Part shown: positions 1 through 9,290 of the stretch, in pieces
Layout of the letters: each line of letters starts with the position of its first letter
How positions within the stretch are numbered: position 1 is the stretch's first letter
DNA from: Anomaloglossus baeobatrachus
Lineage: Eukaryota > Chordata > Amphibia > Anura > Aromobatidae
Direction: 5' to 3'
DNA length: 64,000 nt
Assembly: GCF_048569485.1 (NCBI RefSeq)
Contig: NC_134353.1
Span: 427,117,650-427,181,649 of the forward strand
The notes under the pieces: generated by a model
Databases searched by the model: none
Seen by the model: only the letters and a program-made list of their open reading frames with translations
Told to the model about the DNA's origin: nothing
Program-made: the position numbers and the translations under genes

Positions 1-1055
1 CCCTGGCAAAACCAGGTAGTCACAGAAGTAGTCCACCCTCCTTGTTACCACCAAAAACCCACACCCAGGTACAACACACAGCCATTAAAGCCTAGCCACC
101 CCCTCATGACAATAGGGACACACCAGTAGGCGGGATCAGGCGGATGAGAACGCCCACCTAGGGGTCCTGAGGTGTCAGGGGTGGGAAAACAACGGAACAG
201 TGCTGACAGTTGACAGTGGAAGTTGAGTTTAAGCTGATAGTTGAAGTGGAGTCAGGGGTAGGGGCACCTGGACTACCTGACTAGGTGGAAAACAGTAAAC
301 AGGGCCACAGGCGATGGAGATCCGGTTGCGGGAGACCTTAAGTGGACCAGGGCAGGGTTGTAGCCCTCCGGTGCCGACAGCGGGAATCCGGTCCGGAGGC
401 CATGCACAGACGGGGTGCCTGGACCCTAGGACGAGGAAGGTTGCATGCCCCTTGTTAATTAACCAGAAGAGGACGAGGTTTCAGGCCTTGTTCTCCAGAA
501 GCCCAGACAGCGAAACGGAAGCCCAACGCGGGGGATAGGGTGTCTGTCAGAACCCACAGAAATCCCAAGGGTCAGATTTCGCGGGCCACAGCTCCCAAAC
601 ATACACAGTACCGGGAGTGGACTTCCCCGTTCCATGCGGAGTCGTCCCACAGAAGGCACTAGTGCAGGAGGAAGGGACCCCTGTTTGCTACACACGGGTG
701 TGGGACCCGAATATACCCGCCAACGGTGACCGGTCACTGGCAACTTGGTTTATCACTGGACTTGGGTGTGATTATTGAACCCCGGTCCAACTCGGCATGC
801 CACCTCCAGCAGCCATTACTCCCGTGTACCAAAGGGCCCCCGGGACTACACCTTCCCTACCCGTGGAGGGGATCCCATCTTGCTGCCCCACTCCATGAGC
901 CCCGGGCGCCCCATCACCAGGCAGCGGTGGTGTCACCATCCCTCACCGCAACCCATGGGTGGCATCACCGACACATCAATCCCCTGTAAATATCCCGGAT
1001 CCGAGCGGCCCCAGAAGCGGCAGCGGCCCCCGCCCGCAACAACAGCACAGTAAAA
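1..1055 (+). mobile_element. LTR-like fossil repeat, partial copy (family shared with 1197-2336 and 24427-25588)
   Basis: Blocks along this stretch match, in the same order, the copy at 24427-25588: a shared 'CCCACCTAGGGGTC' block, a 'CCGGTTGCGGGA' block, a 'TGGACCCTAGG' block and a closing 'GGATCCGAGCGG' block. The left end runs off the window. The copy is clearly diverged and therefore old. Assignment to an LTR retroelement rests on the TG...CA ends of the better copies; no coding part was seen next to it. Confidence 0.5.
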
Positions 1056-1154
1056 TCAGACATGTAAGCGGATTTTAGACAGCACTCACGTTTACTAATG
1101 GAGTGCTGTCAATAAAGAGTAAAGAATTTAAAATACAAATACGAGGGTGTAACG

Positions 1155-2475
1155 GAGCACTAAAGCAAATACCACACCAATGCTGCACCAAAGAAATGTG
1201 CTGCCCCAGCAGCGGATCGAACCGCTCGGATCCGGGGGTGGTGTTCGTTCGTGGCTCGAGAGTCTCCGGACCCGGGGTCTTAGGGGCCACACTCAAAATG
1301 TAAAAGGGAGTATTTACAGGGGATTTGATGAAGTTGTGACGCCACCCGTGGCGTGCGATAATTAGGAGTACCGCCGCTGCCGTTGGGAGTACCCGGGGTG
1401 ATGGAGTGGGGCAGTCAGGTGACGTTGCCCTCCACAGGTAGGGAGGACAGGCCCTGGGACTCTGGATGGTGATGTGGGGACACAGTGCAGGGGTCAGTCG
1501 GGTACTCACTCAGCAATGAAGCAGACGCTGACAACAGGGTAAACCAAGTCCCGGAATGCCACTGCCTCTCAAGGGAAGCTCGTCCAGGCCCCGTCACCTG
1601 CAGTGCTGCTGGTGGTCTGTAACCTGTCTCCTGGCACTACATTTTAGAGTGTCCGTTGTGGTCCGGTAGCTTGGAGCTATCCGGGCCCCACTCCCCACTG
1701 TGGCTAAGTGGAGGAGCCTGGTCTCAGGGCTCACGCTTGGGATTTCAGTGGGCTGCTTGTTTGGAAAGCACTATCCCCCTCGTTGCACTAGTGCCCTGAT
1801 TCTGGAGCTGGTGGGAACAGTTCATAAAGGCTCCGTTCTCCTCAGGTTAAATGCCGGGTTGCCTGAAGCTTCTCCCTGACTTAGGGTCCATGTACCCCAT
1901 CATGCCTTTGGTCCCTGACCTGTGATAGGACCAGGCTGCTGACCGTCCTTCTTGACAGGTCCCAGGCACCTAGCCTCAATCCCCTGCGACTAGGGGGTCC
2001 GAGTCCTCTAGGTCCAGACCACCGTTGCGACCTAGTTTTCCTCTCCCCTGAGAGCTTCAACTCCCAGCTTCCTCAGAGCTCCTCACAGCTCGAGGGTCAT
2101 TACAAAACTGACTGACCTTGACACCTCCCTGTCTGACCCCTAGGTGGGCAGCGCTATTCCTGCTTAAGCAGCCCACTGGTGTGCCTGACAGCTGTGGTGC
2201 AAAGTATATCTAGGATTTGTGAATGTTCATGGAGGCAACACTGCAGAGACCCAGAACCATGAGGGGTTGAATACTGCACAGGTAGGATACTTTGTGCAGT
2301 ACCCTGTGACAACCTGAATAGTCCAGGGGCGTCACACAAACAGCACGCCAACGGTGCACCGAAGCAAACAGCATGCCAACGGTGCACTGAAGCAAAGATC
2401 ATACCAACCATGCACCAAAGCAAACAGCACACCAACGGTACACTGAAGCAAAGACCACACCAACCATGCACTGAA
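1155..2475. repeat. Split minisatellite array (~27 bp unit) around an LTR-like insertion
   Basis: A unit of about 27-28 bp containing 'GCAAACAGCA' and 'CCAACGGTGCAC' is repeated about five times at 2337-2475. A diverged part of the same array is recognisable at 1155-1196, on the other side of the LTR-like repeat. The simplest reading is that the repeat inserted into a pre-existing array. Confidence 0.6.
1197..2336 (-). mobile_element. Solo LTR-like fossil, minus orientation
   Basis: On the minus strand this starts with TGTGACGCC and ends with GCTGCTGGGGCA, close to the inverted TGTGACGCC...GGGGCGTTACA ends of the copy at 24427-25588. The whole 1.14 kb aligns by eye with that copy in reverse complement. 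TG...CA ends, a length near 1.1 kb and the absence of an adjacent coding body suggest a solo LTR. It is a moderately old fossil, and the superfamily is not determinable from the sequence alone. Confidence 0.6.
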
Positions 2476-2483
2476 GTTTCCCA

Positions 2484-2667
2484 AAAAAGTTGCAAACTGC
2501 AATTTAGGAATCCATAAAAATTATTTGAATTTTATTTATTCCAAGTATTAAAACATCATATGATCTGTACATACCTATATAGACTCATCTGTTTTAATAC
2601 TTGAACTAAATACAATAATTTTTATGGATTCCTGAATTGCAGCATTGGAACTTTTTTTGGGAAATCA
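2484..2667. mobile_element. Palindromic (foldback) MITE
   Basis: The two arms are imperfect inverted copies. The left arm reads through 'AATCCATAAAAATTATT' and the right arm through 'AATAATTTTTATGGATT', with matching 'TTCCCAAAAAA'-type outer ends. The stem is roughly 55 bp on each side of an AT-rich centre. No coding capacity. Confidence 0.7.
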
Positions 2668-2869
2668 CTGGACACACCTAGCCGGCAGGTGACTGCATAC
2701 TTGGAACAGGAGGGATCTGTTACGGTTGCTGTGGCTCTGGAGACTATGTCCGGATTTCTTGCTACTGCACATGTGCAAGCGCTGGAGACTAAGTCCTATC
2801 TTGGAGCCATTGCACATGTGAGGGGTGACATCATCGCTGACACGAGGTCACATGTCTCTGACACCTTCT

Positions 2870-3065
2870 AAGCTGATTGGCCTCTGGTCATGTGCTTGTG
2901 ACACGTGGTCACATGTCTCTGACACCTTCCATGGCGATTGGTCGCTGGTCATGTGCTTGTGACGCTTTGCTCGGTGATAGGCCAGCGTGACGTCATTGCT
3001 GTCATTCTGGCAGCGGATTGGCTCTGGTGTCCTCCATCTTGGATGAGGCACAGAGTCTATATAAG
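2870..3065 (+). promoter_or_regulatory. Promoter-like cluster: CRE, three CCAAT boxes, YY1-like site, TATA box
   Basis: Visible sites are inverted CCAAT (GATTGG) near 2875, 2937 and 3016, a perfect CRE palindrome TGACGTCA at 2988-2995, a YY1-like CCATCTTGG at 3035-3043 and TATATAAG at 3058-3065. Spacing to the TATA box is typical of a Pol II core promoter. It sits inside the LTR-like repeat and would drive plus-strand transcription from about 3090. Confidence 0.55.
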
Positions 3066-3349
3066 ACCCTGACGCACGCCGCCCGGAGCTCAGTCCTCTT
3101 GGTTCATGCATGAGGGTAGACGCCCTGTGCACGTCCCTCTAGGCATCTCTCTGTCTATGTTAGGTGAGCGCTACCGGCAGGGTAGCATTCTTATACCTTA
3201 CAGCTTCGGCTGCAGTCCGTATCCTTACCTCTTAGTGGAGCGGACATAGGCAGGTGCCTGAGGCACATGGTCCGGCTGGGCCTTGTGATTCTACTCGTAG
3301 GTGGACGTTGCCGCTAGGGTAACGTTCCTTATACTGAGTCTGGCAGTTG

Positions 3350-3690
3350 TTCGTATCCTCGCACACTAGGGGAGCGAACAGAGGTAGGAGCTTTGTGCGG
3401 CTTATGCTGCTGTCTGTCTCTTTTGAACCACTAGAAGAGCGGACCTAGCCAGGTGCCATATCTAGTGGTTCGTGTCCTCGCACACTAGTGGAGCGAACGC
3501 AGGTAGGAGCTTTGTGCGGCTTACGCTGCTGTCCATCTCTTTTGCACCACTAGAAGAGCGGACCTAGGCAGGTGCCATATCTAGTGGTTCGTGTCCTCGC
3601 AGACTAGTGGAGCGAACGCAGGTAGGAGCTTTGTGTGGCTGCTGTCCGTCTCCTGGCACCACTAGAGGAACGGACCTAGGTAGGTGCCAT
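3350..3690 (+). repeat. ~120 bp tandem repeat, three copies
   Basis: Three consecutive copies share 'TCCTCGCA', 'ACTAG.GGAGCGAAC', 'GTAGGAGCTTTGTG' and 'GAGCGGACCTAG' in fixed order. They lie downstream of the TATA box in the LTR-like repeat. Confidence 0.75.
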
Positions 3691-3955
3691 TTCACACTCA
3701 CTGCTTTTGTCTCTGTGATCATTAACAGAGACCATTCCACACACCCTCCAAGTAAGGGAGGAATTGCCTTATTTACTAATTATATTCCTCTGTGAGTTTA
3801 ACAGAGGTATTGCACTCTGCCAGAGTCTTTGCACGCTGGACCCTGACTGTCTGATATTCCTTTAGGTTTTATTATCAGACAGCCCCCCGTAATAGGATCG
3901 CTGCAGCAATTCATGGTGAGTGGAAATGTATAAACAGGGCACCGAAGCGCCCTCA

Positions 3956-4880
3956 TTTATATATTAAATAAAAGGTACATTTTTCTGCTAATATTACAGA
4001 AGCACTCCAGTCATTTTTTTTCCCCTAAACATGTGTAAATGTTAGTTTAGTGTAAGGTCTGTGATAATTCACTCACCGATTGCTGTTTTCTCATGTCCCT
4101 GACTCCATAATGATGTCACATCCACAGCTCGTCTCTGCAGACTTCCCTCTTCTCCAGTATTCTGCAGCACATTCTGACATTGTGCCCTGAAAAATAACAG
4201 TGTCATCACAATGTTCCTGAATTAATGCTGTGCCTTAAATGAGCCCTGCGCTGTGCCCCTGGAAAAATTATTGCTCCTCACTGTGCTCCCTGTAAAAAAA
4301 TATTACTCCACACTGTGCCTCCATGGCCTCCATGCTATCCTTTCCAATAAAATATTCCCTCTACACTGTCCTCCCTTGTATACTATGACTGCCACAATGT
4401 CCGCCCTTGTGTACTATGAATGTCACACTGTCCACTAATAAGCAAAAATACTGCATAGCCCCCCCCTTATAAATTATACCCACCACACCTTCCTCAATTA
4501 TGATTCATGATCTGCACACTGTCCTCACAATGTTCCATGCATGCTGCCCCTCTCCATACTGAGCCTCCCCATGCTGCCCCTTCTCCATAAGGAGCTCCCA
4601 AAGCTGCCTGCCTCTTTTCCATGAGACCTCCATGCTGCCCCACTTATCATACTGAGACCATCAAGCTACCTCACGCTATCCTATTTTTCATACTGATTCC
4701 CCTTCATTGCTCCACTGCATACCGAGCCCACCCATGCAGCCCCCTTTTCACACTGCCCCTCCCCATATTGAATCATCATACTGTCCCTTCTCCATAATGA
4801 GCTCCTCATGTTGCCACCCCTTCTCCATACTGAGTCCGTACTTTTCCCCATCGATTTTGTTCCTTGCACTTTCTCACTCT
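3956..4880. repeat. Pyrimidine-rich dispersed repeat, no gene seen
   Basis: The stretch is CT-rich with loosely repeated phrases such as 'CACTGTGCC' and 'CATGCTGCCCC' every 40-60 bases. Its open frames follow the skewed composition and match no protein family I recognise. Confidence 0.4.
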
Positions 4881-4894
4881 GTAAACCCTAAACC

Positions 4895-5210
4895 CCCTCT
4901 CTACAGCAATAGGTCTCCTAACCCCCTCTACAGCAATAGGCTCCCTAACACCTCCCTCTAGAGCAATAAGCCCCCTTACCCCCCTTTACAACAATAGGCC
5001 CCCTTGCCCCCTCTACAGCAATAGGCCCTCTTACCCCCCTCTACAGCAATAGGCCCTCTTACACCCCTCTACAGCAACAGGCCCTTTTACCCCCCCCCTC
5101 TACAGCAACAGGCCCTCTTACCCCCTCCTCTACAGCAACAGGCCCTCTTACTCCCCCCTCTACAGCAACAGGCCCTCTTACCCCCCTTCTACAGCAATAG
5201 GCCCTCCCTT
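4895..5210 (+). repeat. Minisatellite, ~30 bp unit
   Basis: A unit containing 'CTACAGCAATAGGCCC' followed by a T/C run is repeated about ten times in tandem, with small changes (AATAGG versus AACAGG). Confidence 0.85.
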
Positions 5211-5216
5211 CCCCTC

Positions 5217-5845
5217 CTCCCCCCTCCAGTCTCTAGTATTAGCCTCTCTCCCCTTCCCCCCTCCAGTCTCTAGTATTAGCCTCTCCTCCCTTCCCCCCTC
5301 CAGTCTCTAGTATTAGCCTCTCTCCCCTTCCCCCCTCCAGTCTCTAGTATTAGCCTCTCCTCCCTTCCCCCCTCCAGTCTCTAGTATTAGCCTTTCTTCA
5401 CCTCCCCCCTCCGGTCTAGTATTAGCCTTTCTTCCCCTCCAGTCTCCAGTATTAGCCTTTCTTTCCCTCCCCTCTGCAGTCTCTCGTATTATCCACTTTA
5501 TCTCCCCAATCCAGTGTCTAGTATTACTCTTTCCCTCCCCCCTGCAGTGTCTAGTATTACCCTCTTTCCCTCCCCCCTGCAGTTTCTATTAGCCTTTCTT
5601 CCCCTCTCCCCCCCAGTCTCTAGTATTAACCTTTCTTCCCATTCCCCCCTCCAGTCTCCAGTTTTAGCATTTCTTTCCCTCCCCCCTGCAGTCTCTAGTA
5701 TTAGCCACTTTCCCTCCCCCCTGCAGTCTCTAGTATTACTCTTTCCCTCCCCCCTGCAGTCTCTAGTATTACTCTTTCCCTCCCCCTGCAGTCTCTAGTA
5801 TTACTCTTTCCCTCCCCCCTGCAGTCTCTAGTATTAGCCTCTTTC
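5217..5845 (+). repeat. Minisatellite, ~36-40 bp unit
   Basis: About sixteen tandem copies of a unit with the core 'CAGTCTCTAGTATTA' followed by a CT-rich spacer. The array follows directly on the previous one. Confidence 0.85.
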
Positions 5846-5854
5846 CCTCGCCTC

Positions 5855-5892
5855 TGACCCCGGAAGTGCAGGCGCTGGTACTTCCGGGGTCA
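5855..5892. other. Perfect 13 bp hairpin with ETS-type cores
   Basis: TGACCCCGGAAGT (5855-5867) is followed after 12 bases by its exact reverse complement (5880-5892). Each arm contains CCGGAAGT, the ETS-factor core. It lies right at the end of the minisatellite. Function is unknown. Confidence 0.6.
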
Positions 5893-6138
5893 ATCATTTC
5901 CCTGTGCCCACAGTGTATTTATTTGTATTTGCGTCTTAAAGACACGGATATAAATAAATAGAGGTGCGCTTCTCCCACCCCCCACACCCTCCAAAAACAC
6001 AGCAGATTAATTAGACTAACGGAGGAGGGAGAATGTAAAAAAAAAATATATATTTTTTTTGCTGTCAGAAAGTGCCGCCCCCCGCAACGCCCCGCCCCAG
6101 GCACGGGACCAAGGGTGCCTAGTGGCAAATACGGCCCT

Positions 6139-6326
6139 GCCTCTATACACCTATGTAGATATTGCATTAAAAAAGACATTTTAAGCTAAACTAGTCATTT
6201 ACCACATTAACAATATATAGAGTGTATTTCTGTTTAATTTAATGTTAGCTTCATTGAAAAAAAATGAGCTTTCCTTTCAAAAATAAGGAAATATCAAAGT
6301 GACCCTAAGCTTTTCAACTGTAGTGT
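6139..6326 (-). mobile_element. Tc1/mariner terminal remnant
   Basis: The right end reads 'AAGTGACCCTAAGC' then 'CAACTGTAGTG' and TA, matching the Tc1 terminal inverted repeat known from fish and frog elements (CACTTT...CCC...TTTTGAACGGTAGTG type). The preceding 'CATTGAAAAAAAATGAGC' and 'GCATTAAAAAAGAC' also match the flank known from those elements. Only this end survives, with no transposase. Confidence 0.65.
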
Positions 6327-6329
6327 ATG

Positions 6330-6700
6330 TGACGCTAATCCTGACTGTATTCATTAATACTGTAGTAGATGGCAATTACGGTACTACGGTATATTTTTAC
6401 TGTCCCTAATCTAGCCCTATCAACTATGTGACGCTAATCCGGACAATATTCAGTAAATACTGTAGTAGACGGCGATTACGGCTGTATATTTTTACTGTCC
6501 CTAATCTAACCCTTTCAATTTATGCTAATCCTGACTGTATTCAGTAAATAATACTGTAGTAGACAGCAATTACTACAGTATATTCCTACTGTCCTTAATC
6601 TAGCCCTATCAACTGACGCTAAATCTTACTATATTCAGTAAATAATATTGTAATAGACTATATATTATTACAATCCATAATCTAGCCCTATCAACTAATC
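6330..6700 (+). repeat. ~95 bp tandem repeat, about four copies
   Basis: Each unit runs through 'GACGCTAATCCTGACTGTAT', 'TACTGTAGTAGA', 'ACTGTCCCTAATCTAGCCC' and 'TATCAACT'. The later copies are progressively shorter and more diverged. The array starts directly after the Tc1 end. Confidence 0.8.
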
Positions 6701-7180
6701 TAAATTATTTTTGTATAATTTTTTCAAAAAGTGTAAAAAAAAAAAAATTAAAATAAAGTGACGACGATAAGTGATATGTGCGTCAGTAATCAAAGGCTCA
6801 TTGGCTGCAGAACACTTGTATGGTGGTGATAGAAAAAGGGGGAGATGGACAGAAAAAGAAGGTGGTGGTGCAAAAGACAAAAATTGCCAAAAATCTCTGT
6901 AGCAGAAGGGTGGGAGATGTAGCTAGGGAGAGGGGGTGGGGAGAGAAGGATTGGTGTGGCTTAGAAAAAAGCATGGGGCAGTAACAGGTAAGGAACAGAA
7001 CTTTAGTTTTTCTTCAGATCTTCAGTCAGCAGCAACCATATAAATCGTTCAGAGATCGGCCCACAATGGTCAGATTGGCTGCGACTCTCCTGACTAGTGT
7101 GACAGTGTCAAATATTTCTTATGCAGCTGTCGTGCTTGTGTCTGGAGATGTGCAGCCAGTACGAGCATTGTGGGTCGATC
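6701..7180. other. No gene seen
   Basis: AT-rich and purine-rich sequence with short, unremarkable frames. I see no repeat structure or protein signature in it. Confidence 0.4.
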
Positions 7181-7465
7181 TTTGGCCGGTTTCAGACGTC
7201 CATGTTTAATCATGCGTGTGTGATTTGTGTTTGCATACGTGTGACAGGTACCGAGGTAAACACGTGTCTTTGAAATAAAAAGATTTTCAATATTCACCTG
7301 TATCCAGCACTGTTTTCTTCGGCTCTGCTGTCTCCTGCTTCTGACCCTCGCTCATTATATTCATTGATTATTCACCGTACTCAGGATCTGGAAACCGGAG
7401 CATCGCAGGGACAGTGCTGGGTACAGTACCGCCGAGGACAGCATTGCGGGGACAGGTGAGTATTC
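7181..7465 (-). repeat. Dispersed repeat fragment, also at 25740-26060
   Basis: The block with 'TATTCATTGATTATTCACC' and 'TCCAGCACTGTTTTCTTC' is present in inverse orientation near 25800-25870. It continues after the nested PLE insertion at 24155, which shows that the PLE inserted into this repeat. Confidence 0.55.
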
Positions 7466-7522
7466 ACAAAGCAGTATGTAATAATTATACTTTCTAACAT
7501 CCACTCCACCATCATGATATAA

Positions 7523-8990
7523 CCAATTTATATATTATCTCAATATATTTGGTGCGTGGTACATAAGGACCGTGGATAAATCGCACAGCGTGCAACACAA
7601 CAAAAGGAGGAACCGATCAGACATCCAATGCAATTGAAAATATGTATTTATTAATTAGCAAGTGCAAGGTATGGGATAAGCATACACAGAGGGGCATACA
7701 GCCGGTAGTGTCCACCAATGCACAATAATAATACAGATAATACTAATGATGACGGAGAGTGTCTGAGGACACTAATCAGACAATGTTTACAATCTCCATA
7801 TTAATTCCCCTACCATAGGGTATAATCACATATCACTGTCTGAAGAGAATCCACAGAGACCCTCCACCATCCAGGCGGCCGATCTATCATAATGCCCATA
7901 ACAATAATATACACACAGTACACCATGGACCACCTCAGTACACTCACCGGAGCCCCCCACCCGACGCACGTCAGTTTCGGCGGATGCCTGCGTCAGGGGT
8001 GGTGCCATACAAAGGAAATGTCATGGTATAAGAAGAGACCCGGAGCCAATCAATCAACGGTCACCAGCGATGACTCATGAGCGTCCGCAGCAACAGAACC
8101 TCCCACTCCCGGCCGCGCCAGGAGACCAGCACCGCCCACCAAGTCACGCGGACATCACATGACCGGGAGGACGATGCCGCCCCCAAGACACAGCCAGGGA
8201 AGTCAGGGGAACGTCACCACCGACGCGCACGCGTACAACGCTGCCACCGGTACTTAGAGCAATTCTAACTCCCATATAATACGCATAATATATCTATGTG
8301 GTGGTAGTATTGCTGCAAGGGATTTCCACATAAAGCATGTTGACATATACCACAATGTCTATTGAATTAAACATACATTATCTTGCACTGTAATAATAGG
8401 AATCGAATAATATCAATAAGCTGATGTCTATATGTGGCGCGTCAGACTCCCCGGCAACAGACCCCCTACTCCCCCCCGCGCCCGGAGCCCGACACCGCCC
8501 AACCGAACATGCGAAACCACATGACCGGGAGGGCGATGCCGCCCCCAGGACACAGCCGAGGGAAGCAAGGGGGGCGCCACCGAAGAAGCACACGTGCACA
8601 ATACTCATTTAAATATTTAAACATAATTCCATCCCCTACAGTGCATAATGCAGCAACAAGATCATCATAAACCCTGATGTGCACGTACCATAGATGCCTA
8701 CCCAAAAATTATTTTGTTTGGCACAATACCACATACCATAGAGAAATAATGGATAGACATCTAACTGTGCCAATAGTCAAAAATGGTGACAATTAACGAC
8801 GCATGAGCACCCACAGCGACGGAACCCCCCCATCCCCCACCGCGTCAGGAGCCAGATACCGTCCACCCGAACATGCAAGACACATGACCGGGAGGACGAT
8901 ACCTCCCCTACAGATACGGTGAAAGGAATGCGGGGGCCACAACACCGCCGGACGCGCATGCGTACATGTCACCACCCTGATATTGAAATT
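7523..8990 (-). repeat. PLE 1 terminal repeat (pLTR), downstream copy A
   Basis: Nearly identical to 20535-21632 plus 22911-23140, and inverted relative to 23141-24140. It continues past the LINE insertion point at 8991. It holds the hammerhead-like core at 7955-8010. Confidence 0.85.
7955..8010 (-). ncRNA. Hammerhead-ribozyme-like motif in PLE terminal repeat, copy A
   Basis: On the minus strand: CTGACGC (7996-7990), a GGC/GCC stem II with a 4-base loop, GAAA (7978-7975), then a GACG-TG-CGTC hairpin in the stem III position. The canonical core is CUGANGA...GAAA; the last A is C here, so catalysis is doubtful. Hammerhead motifs are known in PLE terminal repeats. Confidence 0.4.
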
Positions 8991-9005
8991 ATTACGCCAG
9001 TTTTT
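8991..9005. repeat. Target-site duplication of LINE 1 (left)
   Basis: ATTACGCCAGTTTTT here and at 15520-15534. It merges into the T run that is the LINE's poly(A) tail read on the plus strand. Confidence 0.9.
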
Positions 9006-9290
9006 TTTTTTTTTTCTTCAACTTTTTATTTTGAGAAGATTTTTTAACATCTTTTACAACCCAAAGTAAGACAAATACACAGGTATCAGAAATAATTCTC
9101 AGGCATGCAGTCAAATACAATGCAATAGGGGCATATCAGAAGAAAAATGAAAAGTAAGCAGTTTGTTATCCCATATAAGAGTAAGAGAAGATAGGGGTCA
9201 GAGCCCAACCTGGAGGTCTCAATAGCAAATTCTCAGATCTCGTTACTATATAGTGCAAAAACATTCAATACAATAGAGACCTTCATTACC

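Larger units (their letters stand above)
2690..3955 (+). mobile_element. Promoter-bearing LTR-like fossil repeat
   Basis: The repeat carries a compact Pol II promoter-like block (CRE palindrome, inverted CCAAT boxes, TATA), then a CT-rich leader and an internal tandem repeat, which is the U3-R-U5-like layout of an LTR. Terminal TG/CA ends were not fixed with certainty, and no coding body adjoins it. It is old. A host CpG-poor promoter is the alternative, but no exon follows. Confidence 0.42.

Noticed and set aside
2690-3132. Host gene promoter
   Set aside because: The promoter motifs are good, but no exon or long frame follows and the sequence continues into a tandem-repeat-bearing LTR-like repeat.
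4707-5798. Proline/serine/leucine-rich frames
   Set aside because: Products of the CT-rich minisatellites; the apparent repeats in the protein follow the DNA repeat unit.
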